A stretch of 64,000 bases of DNA from Gavia stellata (taxonomy: Eukaryota > Chordata > Aves > Gaviiformes > Gaviidae): contig NC_082635.1 in assembly GCF_030936135.1 (NCBI RefSeq), positions 186,001 to 250,000 on the forward strand, written 5' to 3'. The number at the start of each line of letters is the position of its first letter. The stretch's first letter is position 1. This document shows positions 22,301-32,560 of this stretch, one piece after another. The position numbers and the translations under genes were made by a program. The notes under the pieces are model-generated. The model saw nothing but the letters and a program-made list of their open reading frames with translations, ran no database searches and had not been told where the DNA came from.

Positions 22301-23867
22301 TCGATCAGGAACGCCTGGCGCGGCACCGCAAACCCACCGGGCAGTGGCGGCGGGAGTGGGATGCCGAGAAATCGGACAGCATGTACGGAACGGGGGCGAC
22401 GGGGGGTGATTCTGGGGGGAGTTGTGCTGTCCCCGGTGTCACCCGTTCCCTTTCTTAGGTTCAAGGAGGGCTCTGCGGCGGCACCCGGCTCGGAAGTGAG
22501 CGGCGGGGAGGAAACCAAGCGCCCTCCTCCCAAACCTCCCACCTTCGGGGAATTCCTCACCCCGCATCGCACCCAGCGGAAGAGAAAGGGCCGGGGACGC
22601 GGCCAGGGCGCCGGGACCAAGCCCTACAGGTCGGTGGGGTCGCGTCCCAGCGAGGATTTAGAGGTGGGGGGCTCCTCTCTGAGCCCCGTTTTCCCGTGGA
22701 TTTTGGTCTCCGAGCCGTTGGGATCTTCTTTTCCCCTCCAGCATGCACGATAACCGGTGGGAGGAGAAGGAGCTGCCGGCATCGATCGAGGAAGCCGAGA
22801 ACCAGAAGGTGAAACGCCGAGGCAGATCCTGGGGGGAACCGGTGGGTGTTTGGCTGCGCCGCGGTGCCCGTCTCCCCCTCTGATACCCCCTAACCGTGTA
22901 CCCGCAGGCGGAGGAAGCGCCGAGCGGGGCCATCCCGGAGCCCCCCCCTTCCCTGAGCCCTGAGGAAGATGAGGACCAGTGGGAGGATGTCAGCGAGGAG
23001 GAGGAGGAAGAAGAGGAGGAAGGCGGCAGCAGCCCAGGGTCGTCGAGCGAGGACGAAGCACCCCGCAGTGCGTCCCCCAAAGCCCAGCGTCCCCCCAGAG
23101 CCGGGCAGGCTGCGCCTCCCAAACTGCGCGTGCCCCCCACCGTGGCACCCGCCCCAGACGGGGGGGCTGGCACCCCCCCGAGCCCCTTCTCCCCCGTGGG
23201 AGGCCACCAGCCCGTCTCGGACTGGGGCGAGGAGATGGACCTGGCCTCTCCCCGCAGCAGCCTGGGGGACAGTCCCCTTTCAGGTCCCACTGTCCCCAAG
23301 TCGAGAGGGGCTTCCGGAGAGACTCCAGGTAAAAGTGGGGGGGCTCTGCCCAAATTAGGGCTGGGGGGGGCACCAAACCTGGGCTGAACCCCTGGGATTT
23401 GGGAGGGGAGACACGTAGCCCGAGCAGCAGGACAAGGGAAGGGGCCGAAGTGGGGCTTGACCGTCTCTTTCCGCCCCCCAGGGCTGAGCCCCGTGGAGCT
23501 GGTTGGGCCCCCCCGGGGGGTGCAGAGCCCTGCGGAGCCCCCCCGAGGGGAAACAGCGAGGCCGAACCCGGAGCAAGAGGCTTCGGAGAAGCACGAGGAG
23601 GCAGCGGGGAAGCTGGCGGAGGACGGGACGCAAGGTGGCGAGGGGAATAAGGGGGGGCACGCACCACAGGGGACCCTCCCCACTTCGGATCCCCCGAAGT
23701 TGGGGGGGATCCTGTGAGCCGGGGGGTTCAGACCCCGATTTGTTCTCCCAGGAGCCGCGGCGTTTCCCCGCCAGCCGGATGCGGAGACGGCCCCCGGCAC
23801 GGTGGAGATCACGGACTTCCAGCGGGTGCGTTTCCGTAAGAACTCGCCTTCTCCGGCTGACCGCTAA
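19349..23867 (+). CDS. CCDC9: Coiled-coil domain-containing protein 9 (12 exons)
   Basis: CCDC9 is a largely disordered RNA-binding protein reported with exon-junction complexes. Exons: 19349-19351 (ATG only), 20736-20840, 21071-21217, 21322-21580, 21719-21802, 21902-22078, 22195-22382, 22459-22629, 22742-22808, 22908-23328, 23482-23634, 23752-23867. Diagnostic stretches: LDLRSKEEKDAELDKRIEAL (N-terminal coiled coil), EWEERRRQNIEKMNEEM, NPVRNFLDDPRR, DMTLSMTGRERAEYVRWKKE, RHRKPTGQWRREWDAEK, PPKPPTFGEFL, an acidic DQWEDVSEEEEEEEEE tract and SPFSPVGGHQPVSDWGEE. Exon 4 is 259 nt although both neighbours are phase 0. It starts in one frame (EKRVVKDKKPSGTPKP) and must end in another (GRGRRSRGRG, DRKSK); the likely extra base is in the seven-G run at 21434-21440. 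With that base dropped the protein is about 629 residues (human 531). The C-terminus beyond SDWGEE is longer than in human and less certain; a donor at CAGCGG/GTGCGT (23826) could instead join a later exon near 24449. Confidence 0.93.
19370..20695 (+). repeat. G-rich tandem repeat in CCDC9 intron 1
   Basis: Units of about 45-60 bp built from GGGCCGGGGCTCCGGGGGGC and GGTGAGGGCGGCCAGGCC. A block of about 350 bp starting near 19680 is repeated near 20030, giving higher-order structure. The intron contains GGTGAGGG repeatedly, a donor-like motif. Confidence 0.9.
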
Positions 23868-24935
23868 CAGGGGACTGACACCTGCACCCTCCGGGCTCTT
23901 GTCTTGTCTGTCTGTCCTTCCCACTTCTGCTTGCCGGCTCTGACGCTCCTGCTGACAGACTGACTCTACCCGCGAAACATCCCGGAGCTCTGCCTGCTCT
24001 TTATTCCCGGCATCTCCGGGTTTGGGATCCGGTTCCTTGCAAAGCCCGGGAGCTTGTGTCGGGTGGCGGAGGCTGGCGGGTGCTGCGCTTGCCCGGGAGG
24101 CTGCGACGTCTGTATGTCTGTCTGTCTGTCCTGGATTAAACTCTTCCCTCCCCAAACAGCCCGAGGGACTGGTCTCTCCCTGCGGCCACGCCGGGAGGGA
24201 GGTTGTGGAGCCAGGATAACGCTCTGGGTTTGGAGAGGGGGGGGCCAAAACACCGGCCCCCTGCTCCCCGCCGCTGCTTGGGGCAAAATCAGTGGGGCTT
24301 ACGCTGCCCCACGCGTCCCTCGCCCGGCAGTGGGGCTGGCAGGAGGGCGCAGGCAGGGACCGGACCCCCCCGTCCCCGAGCTCCTCCGTGGCTCTGGGGC
24401 CGGCAGCTGCCTTCACGCTGCCTCCTTCTTCTCTTTCTCCTTCGACAGGACGGCCAAGCGTCCCGATGTCCTCCAGCCGCCCCTCCGTCACCCGGGTCGC
24501 TCCCGCCGTGACCGCTACAGCTTTCTAGAGACTGTGAGCCGGCAGGAATAACCCGGGGAGAGGCGAGGGGGGGGGAAAAATCACCCGCCTGCACCTCCCT
24601 GGGGGTTTGGCCCTTGCTGGGGGGGGTCCCCGAATCCCTTCTGCGCCCGCGGGGGAGGCGGATCGAGCCTGGGGACGGTGGCGGGATGTTTAGGAGCGGA
24701 GGATGCCAGCGCTGGTGGTGGTGCCGAGGGTCCCAAAAGGGTTTGGGGGCTCCAGCCGTGCACCCCAATGCTCCTGCCCCCTGGCAGGGTGCTTTGTGTG
24801 TGTGGGGGGGTGTCCCCTTCTTCCCCTCCCGTGCCCTGGAGCTGGGTGGGAGGGGTGGGCTTGACCCCCCCCCCACCTCGGGTGCCTCATCCCACCGGCT
24901 CTTTGTAAAATAAACCTCCAAAACATCTCGGCGCC
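23868..24935 (+). other. CCDC9: CCDC9 3' UTR with polyadenylation signal
   Basis: Runs from the TAA to AATAAA at 24909-24914. It includes a short TGTC run near 24108-24135. A good acceptor at about 24448 (CTTCGACAG) suggests an alternative terminal exon or a spliced 3' UTR. Confidence 0.6.
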
Positions 24936-24947
24936 TGGTCCTTGCTC

Positions 24948-25072
24948 GCAGGGGTCCCCCCTCTTGCTGCTGGGGGTCCCCCCTCTTGCTGCTGGGGGTC
25001 CCCCCTCTTGCTGCTGGGGGTCCCCCCTCTTGCTGCTGGGGGTCCCCCCTCTTGCTGCTGGGGGGCCCTCTC
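24948..25072. repeat. 22-bp tandem repeat, about six copies
   Basis: Near-perfect copies of GGGGTCCCCCCTCTTGCTGC plus two bases, starting about 35 bases past the CCDC9 polyadenylation signal. High identity suggests recent expansion. Confidence 0.95.
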
Positions 25073-25796
25073 TCCTCTCAAGGCCCGGAAGGTTGTGGTG
25101 GGGGGGTCCCAGTACCGGCAAGGGGCTGCCCGGCGGACACCGGAGCCGCAGGAAGGGGCTGCTGAGCTTTGCCGGGGCTTTGAAGCTGCCTACGCCTGTT
25201 ACCTGTTGGGAGGGGTTCCTGGTTTTGGGGGTGAAACGAGACGTGTAGGGGCTCTGGAGGAGGTTTTGGGGTGAAAAAAGTGCAAGAGCAGGAGGGCTCT
25301 CCCCTAATTCCCCCCGGGGAACCTTGTGCTGTCCCCGGGGACCCGTGGGGATATTCGGGGTGGAGGAAGTCCCGGCTGGGAGAGGAGAAGTCCCTTGGCT
25401 CCGCGGTGGTGGTTGGTGACGTCCCCCAGACCCAGATCCCCGCGAGACCCATCAGCTTTCCCCGGCCACGGTAGGACGGACGAGGGATACTCCGGGCTGC
25501 CCCCAGCATCACCTTTGAGCTGAAACAAGTCCGATACCCCTCAAAAAAAAAAAAAAAAGCACCATTTTGGGGTTGAGACCTTGTTTTCCAGCTCCGCTCG
25601 CTGCCGCCGGCTCCTACTCCTCGGCTCTGCCGCAAAGGGGTCGCCGCCTGCCATCTCCCCCCTCGTTACACCTGGAGACGAAGCTTTCCCGCCCCGCTGC
25701 CCCTCCCAGCCCACCCGGCTTCTTCTTCTTTTTTTTTTTCCTCCACCAAAGATCTCTTTTCCCCTCCCTGCCGTTGCTTCCTGTTCGCCACTGCTG
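25073..25796. other. CCDC9-C5AR1 spacer
   Basis: No gene recognised. In human the small membrane gene INAFM1 lies in this interval; I see no hydrophobic frame resembling it. An A-tract is at about 25541-25558 and a T-tract at about 25726-25739. Confidence 0.55.
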
Positions 25797-25859
25797 TATA
25801 AAAGCCCGGTGCCGCCCGCTCGGCCCCGGGGAGTGCGGTCGTAGCCGGCGAGGACCCAG
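25770..25859 (+). promoter_or_regulatory. C5AR1: C5AR1 promoter with TATA box and noncoding exon 1
   Basis: A TATA box TATAAAAG lies at 25797-25804, with an ETS/PU.1-like GCTTCCTGTT about 20 bases before it, fitting a myeloid gene. The presumed first exon starts about 25 bases after the TATA box and ends at the strong donor CCCAG/GTGAGC at 25859. It contains no ATG, so translation starts in exon 2. Confidence 0.7.
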
Positions 25860-26544
25860 GTGAGCAGCTGGTGAGGTGCGGGATAGGCGAGACTCCCTCC
25901 CTTGGCCTAGAAAAAAATAATAATCCAGTGCTGTTGGGGGGGAAAGCCGAGCTTTGGGTGTTCTCCATCCTTCCGCCGGCGGGATGGATTCTCCCCGCTG
26001 AGGGCGTGCGGTGAGGTTGTTGCGGCTCCTCTTTAGGCGTTGGGTGATGGTCGGAGACACCGTATCTCCTCCTCGCCCCTTCTTCCCGTGCTCCGGGTCG
26101 CTCAGCCGGCCATCAGAGCATCCCAAACATTCATCGTTGTTTCCTCCTTCTCCTTCAGGGTGTTTCCCCCCGCCCCGTCTTGGTGTTGGCAATGCTTTGG
26201 GCACCGGGAGGTTTCTCTTTTCCCCCGGAGAACCAAAATCATCCCCCCGTAGTACCCACCCAGTAGACGCAGGAGAAGCTGCTGGAGCTGCAGCTCCCCC
26301 GGCGTTTCCTCATCCAACTTCTTGCGCCACGCAGGCTGCGGGCAGCTCGGTGAGGAAGTGGGGAAATGCCTATTTCCTTGGTGACCGGGATGGGGGGGAA
26401 CCATGAAGCTGAGTGGTTTGAGGTGCTTGCACCACACGTTCTCGTTGAGGAGCATCTCACCGGGCTGGTTTTGGAGGTGCCGCCTCTTTTCCGCGAGGGG
26501 AGAGGCCCGTTGGATGGAGGGAGAGACGATGGCGATGATGATGG

Positions 26545-26862
26545 ACGTAAGGAAGAGATGTTTTACGATGAGGGTGGCGAGATGATGGAACAGGTTGCCC
26601 AGAGGAGTTGTAGATGCCTCATCTTCATGGTCAGGTTGGACGGGGCTTGGAGCAACCTGATCTAGTGGAAGACGTCCTTGCCCAAGGCACAGGGCTTGGA
26701 CTGGGTGATCTTTGAAGGTCCCTTCAACCCAAACCGTTGTGCGATGTTATGGACGGGGCTCGGAGCAACTTGATCTAGTGGAAGATGTCCTTGCCCGTGG
26801 CATGGAGGTTGGACTAGATAATCTTTGAAGGTCCCTTCGACCCCAACCGTTCTATGATGGTC
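26545..26862 (+). mobile_element. CR1 LINE 3' fragment with internal duplication
   Basis: Carries the CR1 3' signature (GGAACAGGTTGCCCAGAGGA, then TTGGACTAGATAATCTTTGA, AGGTCCCTTC, TTCTATGATG). The last 110 bp are present twice (about 26639-26745 and 26752-26862). It lies in C5AR1 intron 1 and ends 20 bases before the exon 2 acceptor. Confidence 0.85.
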
Positions 26863-26900
26863 TAACAGAGTGTGGTTTCTAGGTTGGGAGCTGGTGGAGG

Positions 26901-27953
26901 ATGGACTTCTCGATGCCCAATTATACCTACAATTACTCCATCTGGGACGACTATTCCGTATATGATATCGATGGCTATGAAGTCCCTCACAGCTACCGCG
27001 CCGTCCTGGCGCTCTACGCCCTCATCTTCCTCCTGGGCGTCTTGGGCAACGGAGCCGTCATCTGGGTGACCGGCTTCGAGCTGCGGCGCACGGTGAACGG
27101 TGTCTGGTTCCTCAACCTCTCCGTGGCTGACCTCCTCTGCTGCCTGGCCTTGCCTTTCCTGGCCCTGCCGCTGGCCCGTGACCACCACTGGCCCTTGGGT
27201 CACTTTGCCTGCAAGCTGCTGCCCTCCCTCACCATCCTCAACATGTTTGCCAGCGTCCTCCTCCTGATGGCCATCAGCGCCGACCGTTGCGCCATGGTGA
27301 CGCGGCCGGTGTGGTGCCAAAACCACCGGACCCTGGGACTGGCCCGGGGGGCTTGCGCGGCCGCCTGGTTCCTGGCCGGGCTCCTCACCCTCCCCTCCTT
27401 CATCTTCCGTACCACCCGTTCCGACATCTTCTCCGAGAAGACGACCTGCGTCCTGGACTACACGGCCGTGGGGCGCCACCAGCACCTCACCGAGCTCGTC
27501 ACGGCCGTCACCCGCTTCATCTGCGGCTTCTTGGTTCCCTTCGTGGTGATCACGGCTTGCTACAGCCTGCTGCTGGCTCGTGTCCACAGCAAGGGCTTTG
27601 CCCGTTCCCAGAAAGCCATCAAGCTCATCTTGGTGGTCATCATCAGCTTCTTCGTGTGTTGGCTGCCCTACCACATCGTGGGGTTGATCCTGGCCTCCAC
27701 CCATCCTCACAGCGACTTGTTCAAGGGCGCTCTGGATGCTGACCCCATCGTGGCCGGCGTTGCCTACATCAACAGCTGCATCAACCCCATCATCTACGTC
27801 ATCATGGGCCAGGACTTCAAGGAGAAGTTCCAGCGTTCCTGGAGAGCCGTGCTGCGGGGCGTGCTGAGCGATGACCCCACCAGCACCATGGGGGACAGCA
27901 GGATGAAGACCAAGTCCACCATGGATGACCACAGTGCCAGCACCACGGTGTGA
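26901..27953 (+). CDS. C5AR1: C5a anaphylatoxin chemotactic receptor 1
   Basis: Class A GPCR for complement C5a at the plasma membrane of myeloid cells, coupling to Gi. It has 350 residues, the same as human, in one coding exon (exon starts at 26883 after TTTCTAG). The N-terminus has six Tyr in the first 26 residues with acidic neighbours (sulfation candidates) and two N-glycosylation sequons at Asn7 and Asn11. Seven hydrophobic segments are visible; key motifs are LLGVLGN (TM1), NLSVADLLCCLALP (TM2), SADRC at the TM3 end, CWLPYH (TM6) and NPIIY (TM7), followed by a Ser/Thr-rich tail. Human C5AR1 has DRF where this has DRC, but the large extracellular loop of C3AR1 is absent, and synteny between CCDC9 and DHX34 supports C5AR1. 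Confidence 0.95.
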   Translation: MDFSMPNYTYNYSIWDDYSVYDIDGYEVPHSYRAVLALYALIFLLGVLGNGAVIWVTGFELRRTVNGVWFLNLSVADLLCCLALPFLALPLARDHHWPLGHFACKLLPSLTILNMFASVLLLMAISADRCAMVTRPVWCQNHRTLGLARGACAAAWFLAGLLTLPSFIFRTTRSDIFSEKTTCVLDYTAVGRHQHLTELVTAVTRFICGFLVPFVVITACYSLLLARVHSKGFARSQKAIKLILVVIISFFVCWLPYHIVGLILASTHPHSDLFKGALDADPIVAGVAYINSCINPIIYVIMGQDFKEKFQRSWRAVLRGVLSDDPTSTMGDSRMKTKSTMDDHSASTTV

Positions 27954-28448
27954 CCGGGAGCGAGGTGGCTCCGGGGCTGGAATGTCGCTTGTGTTGCTTG
28001 AGGCCACCACCTTCTCCTCCTCTCCTGGAGGTCCCGTAGAGAAAAGATGATGCCGCCATCGCCCCCTTTCCCCACCAGTTGCCCCACGTGGTTGCAGGCT
28101 GGGGGAAGCTATGTGCCCACCTATCCCTGGGGACCCCCTCCCGGCTTCCTCGGTGGCCTGCCAGCGGCGAGAGGACTTTGTCCTTGCAGGCGGTACCACG
28201 TTCTCCTGCTTCTCCAGCCCAAGCATGGACCCTGTTTCCAGCTCCTCCCCTCTCTTAGCCCCATAAGAGCTGTGCTGCCCCATGAACCCCTCCCAGCCCC
28301 ACATCTCCACCACCCAGTGAGGCCCAAGATGTGGGTGAGCCCACCTGCGAGCTCCGTCATCCCAAAAAGTCAAGTCCACCCCACTCATGGGGGGCTGGCT
28401 GCCCTTCACCGTCCCCCTGCCTTCACCATAGCCGCGTCCACCGTCGCC

Positions 28449-28454
28449 AATAAA
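28449..28454 (+). terminator. C5AR1: C5AR1 polyadenylation signal AATAAA
   Basis: Canonical AATAAA about 500 bases after the C5AR1 stop, followed by a T/GT-rich stretch. The intervening sequence is the 3' UTR. Confidence 0.75.
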
Positions 28455-28719
28455 TCTTGAAGCTCCCTCAAGCCTTGAGCAAGACCTCGGTCCCTTGGTT
28501 CTCCTTTTTGGTTGTTTATTGGGCAAGATTTTTGCCATCTCAGCAGCTTTTGAGCTCACGGGTGACGCAATAAGTGCCGCAGCGTGTGCCCGCCCTCCCA
28601 CCGGAAAGTCCTTGTCATGGGTGGTGAACTCTGCCCCGTCGTCTTGCTTCACCTCGTGGGGTGGAGGGTGGTGGCCGAGGTTGGTCTGGTTTTCTCTGCC
28701 TGGGTGCTGCCCAGCCTGG

Positions 28720-30010
28720 GGACAGGGATGGTTGGGGACAGTGGGGATGGTTGGGGACAGTTGGACATCGACAGGGATGGTTGGGGACAGTTGGACAGCA
28801 GCGGGGATGGTTAGGGACGGTGGGGATGGTTGAGGATGGCAGGGACAGTTGGACATCAACGGGGATGGTTGAGGACGGCGGGGACAGTTGGGCACAAGGG
28901 GGACAGCAGGGATGGTTGGGGACAGTTGGACATCGACAGAGATGGTTGGGGACAGTTGGACATCAACGGGGATGGTTGAGGACGGCGGGGACAGTTGGGC
29001 ACAAGGGGGACAGCAGGGATGGTTGGGGACAGTTGGACATCGACAGAGATGGTTGGGGACAGTTGGACATCAACAGGGATGGTTGAGGATGGTCATGACA
29101 GGGATGGTGGGGACAGTGGGGCACCACAGGGACGGATGGGGATGGTTGGGGACAGGGGGTACAGGGAGGGACAGTGGGGACTGGGGATGACAGTGGGATG
29201 GTTGGGGACAGTGGGGCACCACGGGGATGGTTGGGGACAGTGGGGACAGGGAGGGACAGTGGGGACTGGGGGGGACAGTGGGATGGTTGGGGACAGTGGG
29301 GCACCACGGGGATGGAGGGGGACGGTTGGGGACAGGGGGGACAGGGGGGACAGCGGGGCACATTGGGGACAGTTGGGGATAGTAGGGCACATTGGGGATG
29401 GTTGGGGACAGGGAGGGACAGTGGGGACTGGGGGGGACAGTGGGGCACATCGGGGACAGTTGGGGACAGTGGGGCACCACGGGGATGGATGGGGATGGTT
29501 GGGGACAGTGGGGACAGGGAGGAAGAGTGGGGACTGGGGGGGACAGTGGGATGGTTGGGGACAGTGGGGCACATTGGGGACGGTTGGGGACAGGGAGGGA
29601 CAGTGGGGACTGGGGGTGATGGTGGGATGGTTGGGGACAGTGGGGCACGTTGGGGACAGTGGGGCACCACGGGGATGGATGGGGACGGTTGGGGACAGTG
29701 GGGACAGGGAGGGACAGTGGGGACAGGGGGGGACAGTGGGATGGTTGGGGACAGTGGGGCACATCGGGGACAGTTGGGGACAGTGGGGCACCACGGGGAT
29801 GGATGGGGACAGTTGGGACAGGGACGGACAGTGGGATATTTGGGGACAGTGGGGCACATCGGGGACAGTTGGGGACAGTGGGGCACCACGGGGATGGATG
29901 GGGACAGTTGGGACAGGGACGGACAGTGGGATATTTGGGGACAGTGGGGCACATCGGGGACAGTTGGGGACAGTGGGGCACCACGGGGACGGTTGGGGAC
30001 AGTTGGGGAC
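28720..30010 (+). repeat. G-rich minisatellite between C5AR1 and DHX34
   Basis: Units around GGGGACAGTTGGGGACAGTG and GGATGGTTGGGGACAG with GGGGCACCACGG modules, arranged in blocks of about 80-110 bp that recur, e.g. near 29780, 29860 and 29945. It fills the place where C5AR2 lies in human. Open frames on both strands are artefacts. Confidence 0.95.
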
Positions 30011-30059
30011 CGTGGGGATGGGGGGGGCACAGGGGAGGTGGTTGGGGACAGTTGGGGAC

Positions 30060-30284
30060 AATGGGGCGCAGCGCTGCCCGCAGCCCCCGCCCGGGACGCC
30101 CCGCCCCTTTCCCCGCCCCTTTCCCCGCCCCCTTCCCCGCCCCTTCCATAGCCACGCCCCTTCCACAGCCCCGCCCCTTCCCCACACTGTCGGCGGCGCT
30201 CGGGCGCCCTCTGGCGGCCGCGCCTGGTGCGTCCCGGCGCCGGGGCCCGGTCGGGGAGTGCGGGCCCGGGCCGGGCCTGGGCGG
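30060..30284 (+). promoter_or_regulatory. DHX34: DHX34 CpG-island promoter and noncoding exon 1
   Basis: A series of CCCCGCCCC GC boxes at about 30085-30180 precedes a CpG-dense segment ending in the donor GGGCGG/GTGAGT at 30284. The coding exon has an acceptor CTGGCACAG at 32516-32524, so this is the likely first exon. No TATA box. Confidence 0.6.
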
Positions 30285-30469
30285 GTGAGTGCGGGCCCGG
30301 GCGGCCCCGGCCCCGGGGCAGCGGCTGCCGGGGAGGCAGCGGGGCCGGAGAGGGGCCTGCTGAGCCGGGGCTGGGTAGGAAACCGTGGGCCGACGGGCCT
30401 GAGGCGGTGGGGAGCCGGGTTGAGCGTGTGTGTGAGGGGGCACTGGGGAGCCGGGCCTGGTGCGAGGTT

Positions 30470-32330
30470 CCTGAGGGCTGGGACGGGGTGTGTGGGGGCC
30501 CGGGGGGCTGGGACGGGGTGTGTGGGGGTCCCATGGGGCTGGGATGGGGTGTGTGGGGTCTCGGGGGGCTGGGACGGGGTGTGTGGGGGTCCCATGGGGC
30601 TGGGACGGGGTGTGTGGGGTCCCGGGGGGCTGGGATGGGGTGCATGGGGGTCCCATGGGGCTGGGACGGGGTGTGTGGGGTCTCGGGGGGCTGGGACGGG
30701 GTGTGTGGGGGCCCGGGGGGCTGGGACGGGGTGTGTGGGGGTCCCATGGGGCTGGGACGGGGTGTGTGGGGTCTCGGGGGGCTGGGACGGGGTGTGTGGG
30801 GGTCCCATGGGGCTGGGACGGGGTGTGGGGGGTCTCGGGGGGCTGGGGGGCTGGGACGGGGTGTGTGGGGGTCCCATGGGGCTGGGACGGGGTGTGGGGG
30901 GTCTCGGGGGGCTGGGACGGGGTGTGTGGGGGTCCCATGGGGCTGGGACGGGGTGTGTGGGGTCCCGGGGGGCTCGGACGGGGTGTGTGGGGGTCCCAGG
31001 GGGCTGGGACGGGGTGTGTGGGGGTCCCATGGGGCTGGGACGGGGTGTGTGGGGTCTCGGGGGGCTGGGACGGGGTGTGTGGGGGCCCGGGGGGCTGGGA
31101 CGGGGTGTGTGGGGGTCCCATGGGGCTGGGACGGGGTGTGTGGGGTCCCGGGGGGCTCGGACGGGGTGTGTGGGGGTCCCAGGGGGCTGGGACGGGGTGT
31201 GTGGGGGTCCCATGGGGCTGGGACGGGGTGTGTGGGGTCCCGGGGGGCTGGGACAGGGTGTATGGGGGTCCCATGGGGCTGGGATGGGTGTGTGGGGTCC
31301 CATGGGGCTGGGCTGGGGTGTATGGGTGTCCCAGGGGGCTGGGACGGGGTGCCTGGGGGTCCCAGGGGGCTGGGCTGGGGTGTATGGGGGTCGCAGGGGT
31401 CTGGGCTGTGTGTGTGTGATCCCATGGGTCTGGGCTGGGGTGCCTGGGGTCCCAGGAGTCTGGGCTGTGTGTGTGTGATCCTATGGGGCTGGGACGGGGT
31501 GTGTGGGGTCCCAGGGGGCTGGGATGGGGTGCCTGGGGGTCCCAGGGGTCTGGGATGGGGTGCATGGGGGTCCCAGGGGTCTGGGCTGGGTGTGTGGGGT
31601 CCCAGGGGGCTGGGATGGGGTGCATGGGGGTCTGGGCTGGGGTGTATGGGGATCCCATGGGTCTGGGCTGGGGTGCCTGGGGGTCCCAGGGGGCTGGGCT
31701 GGGTGTGTGGGATCCCATGGGTCTGGGCTGGGGTGCCTGGGGGTCCCATGGGGCTGGGACGGGGTGCCTGGGGGTCCCAGGGGGCTGGGCTGGGTGTGTG
31801 GGATCCCAGGGGGCTGGGACGAGGTGCATGGGGGTCACAGGGGTCTGGGCTGGGTGTGTGGGATCCCATGGGTCTGGGCTGGGGTGCCTGGGGGTCCCAT
31901 GGGGCTGGGACGGGGTGTATGGAGGTCCCATGGGGCTGGGCTGGGGTGCATGGGGGTCCCATGGGGCTGGGCTGGGGTGCATGGGGGTCTGGGCTGGGGT
32001 GTATGGGGGTCCCAGGGGGCTGTGTTGGGGTGCTCAGGGGTCCCGGGGGGCTGGGTTCTGGGTTCTGGGGGGTCCCAGGGGTCCGGACCGGGTTGTGGGG
32101 TTCCCAAGGGGCTGGACAGGGGTGTCTGGTGTCCCAGGGGTCTGCCCCGGGGTGTGTGGGGTCTCAGGCAGCTCAGTTGGGGTGCATAGGGGTCCCGGGG
32201 GGCTGACATGGGGCGCACGGGGGTCCCAGGGGGCTGGGACAGGGGACATGGAGGTCCCAGGGGTCTGGGCCAGGTTGTGGGGGATCCCAGGGGATTGGGT
32301 TGGGGTATGGGGGGGTCCCAGAACATGTGG
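30470..32330 (+). repeat. G-rich minisatellite (31-32 bp unit) in DHX34 intron 1
   Basis: About 55-60 copies of GGGGCTGGGACGGGGTGTGT plus GGGGTCCCAT or GGGGTCTCGG. Left copies are most uniform; after about 31,300 units drift to GGTCTGGGCTGGGGTGC. Larger blocks repeat, e.g. near 30940 and 31120. All six frames are largely open, giving false Gly/Val/Trp and Pro/His proteins of up to 1000 residues. Confidence 0.95.
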
Positions 32331-32560
32331 GATTCTGGGGGTCCCGGCTAGGGGCAAGGAGGAGGCTCCGGTGGTAGTGGAGCTCACCGGTGTGGAGCGA
32401 CGGCCGGGGACACGGCCAGGGCCAAGCAGGGCGGCACCCTGCTCCCCCAACACCCCCAGACCCCCAAAACGGGCTGAGGCTGGGCACGGGCCCCCACCTC
32501 ACACCGACCACCGGCCTGGCACAGATCCCCGGCTCCGGAACCGGCTGCCCCACCGCGGAG

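Noticed and set aside
24948-25072. CRISPR-like array
   Set aside because: It is a direct tandem repeat with no unique spacers in a vertebrate genome.
26862-28895. 677-codon minus-strand frame opposite C5AR1
   Set aside because: It is the shadow of the C5AR1 coding strand, extended into the adjacent minisatellite.
28963-32206. Frames of up to 999 codons on both strands over the C5AR1-DHX34 spacer and DHX34 intron 1
   Set aside because: Minisatellite translations; they overlap the CpG promoter and disagree with DHX34 splicing.
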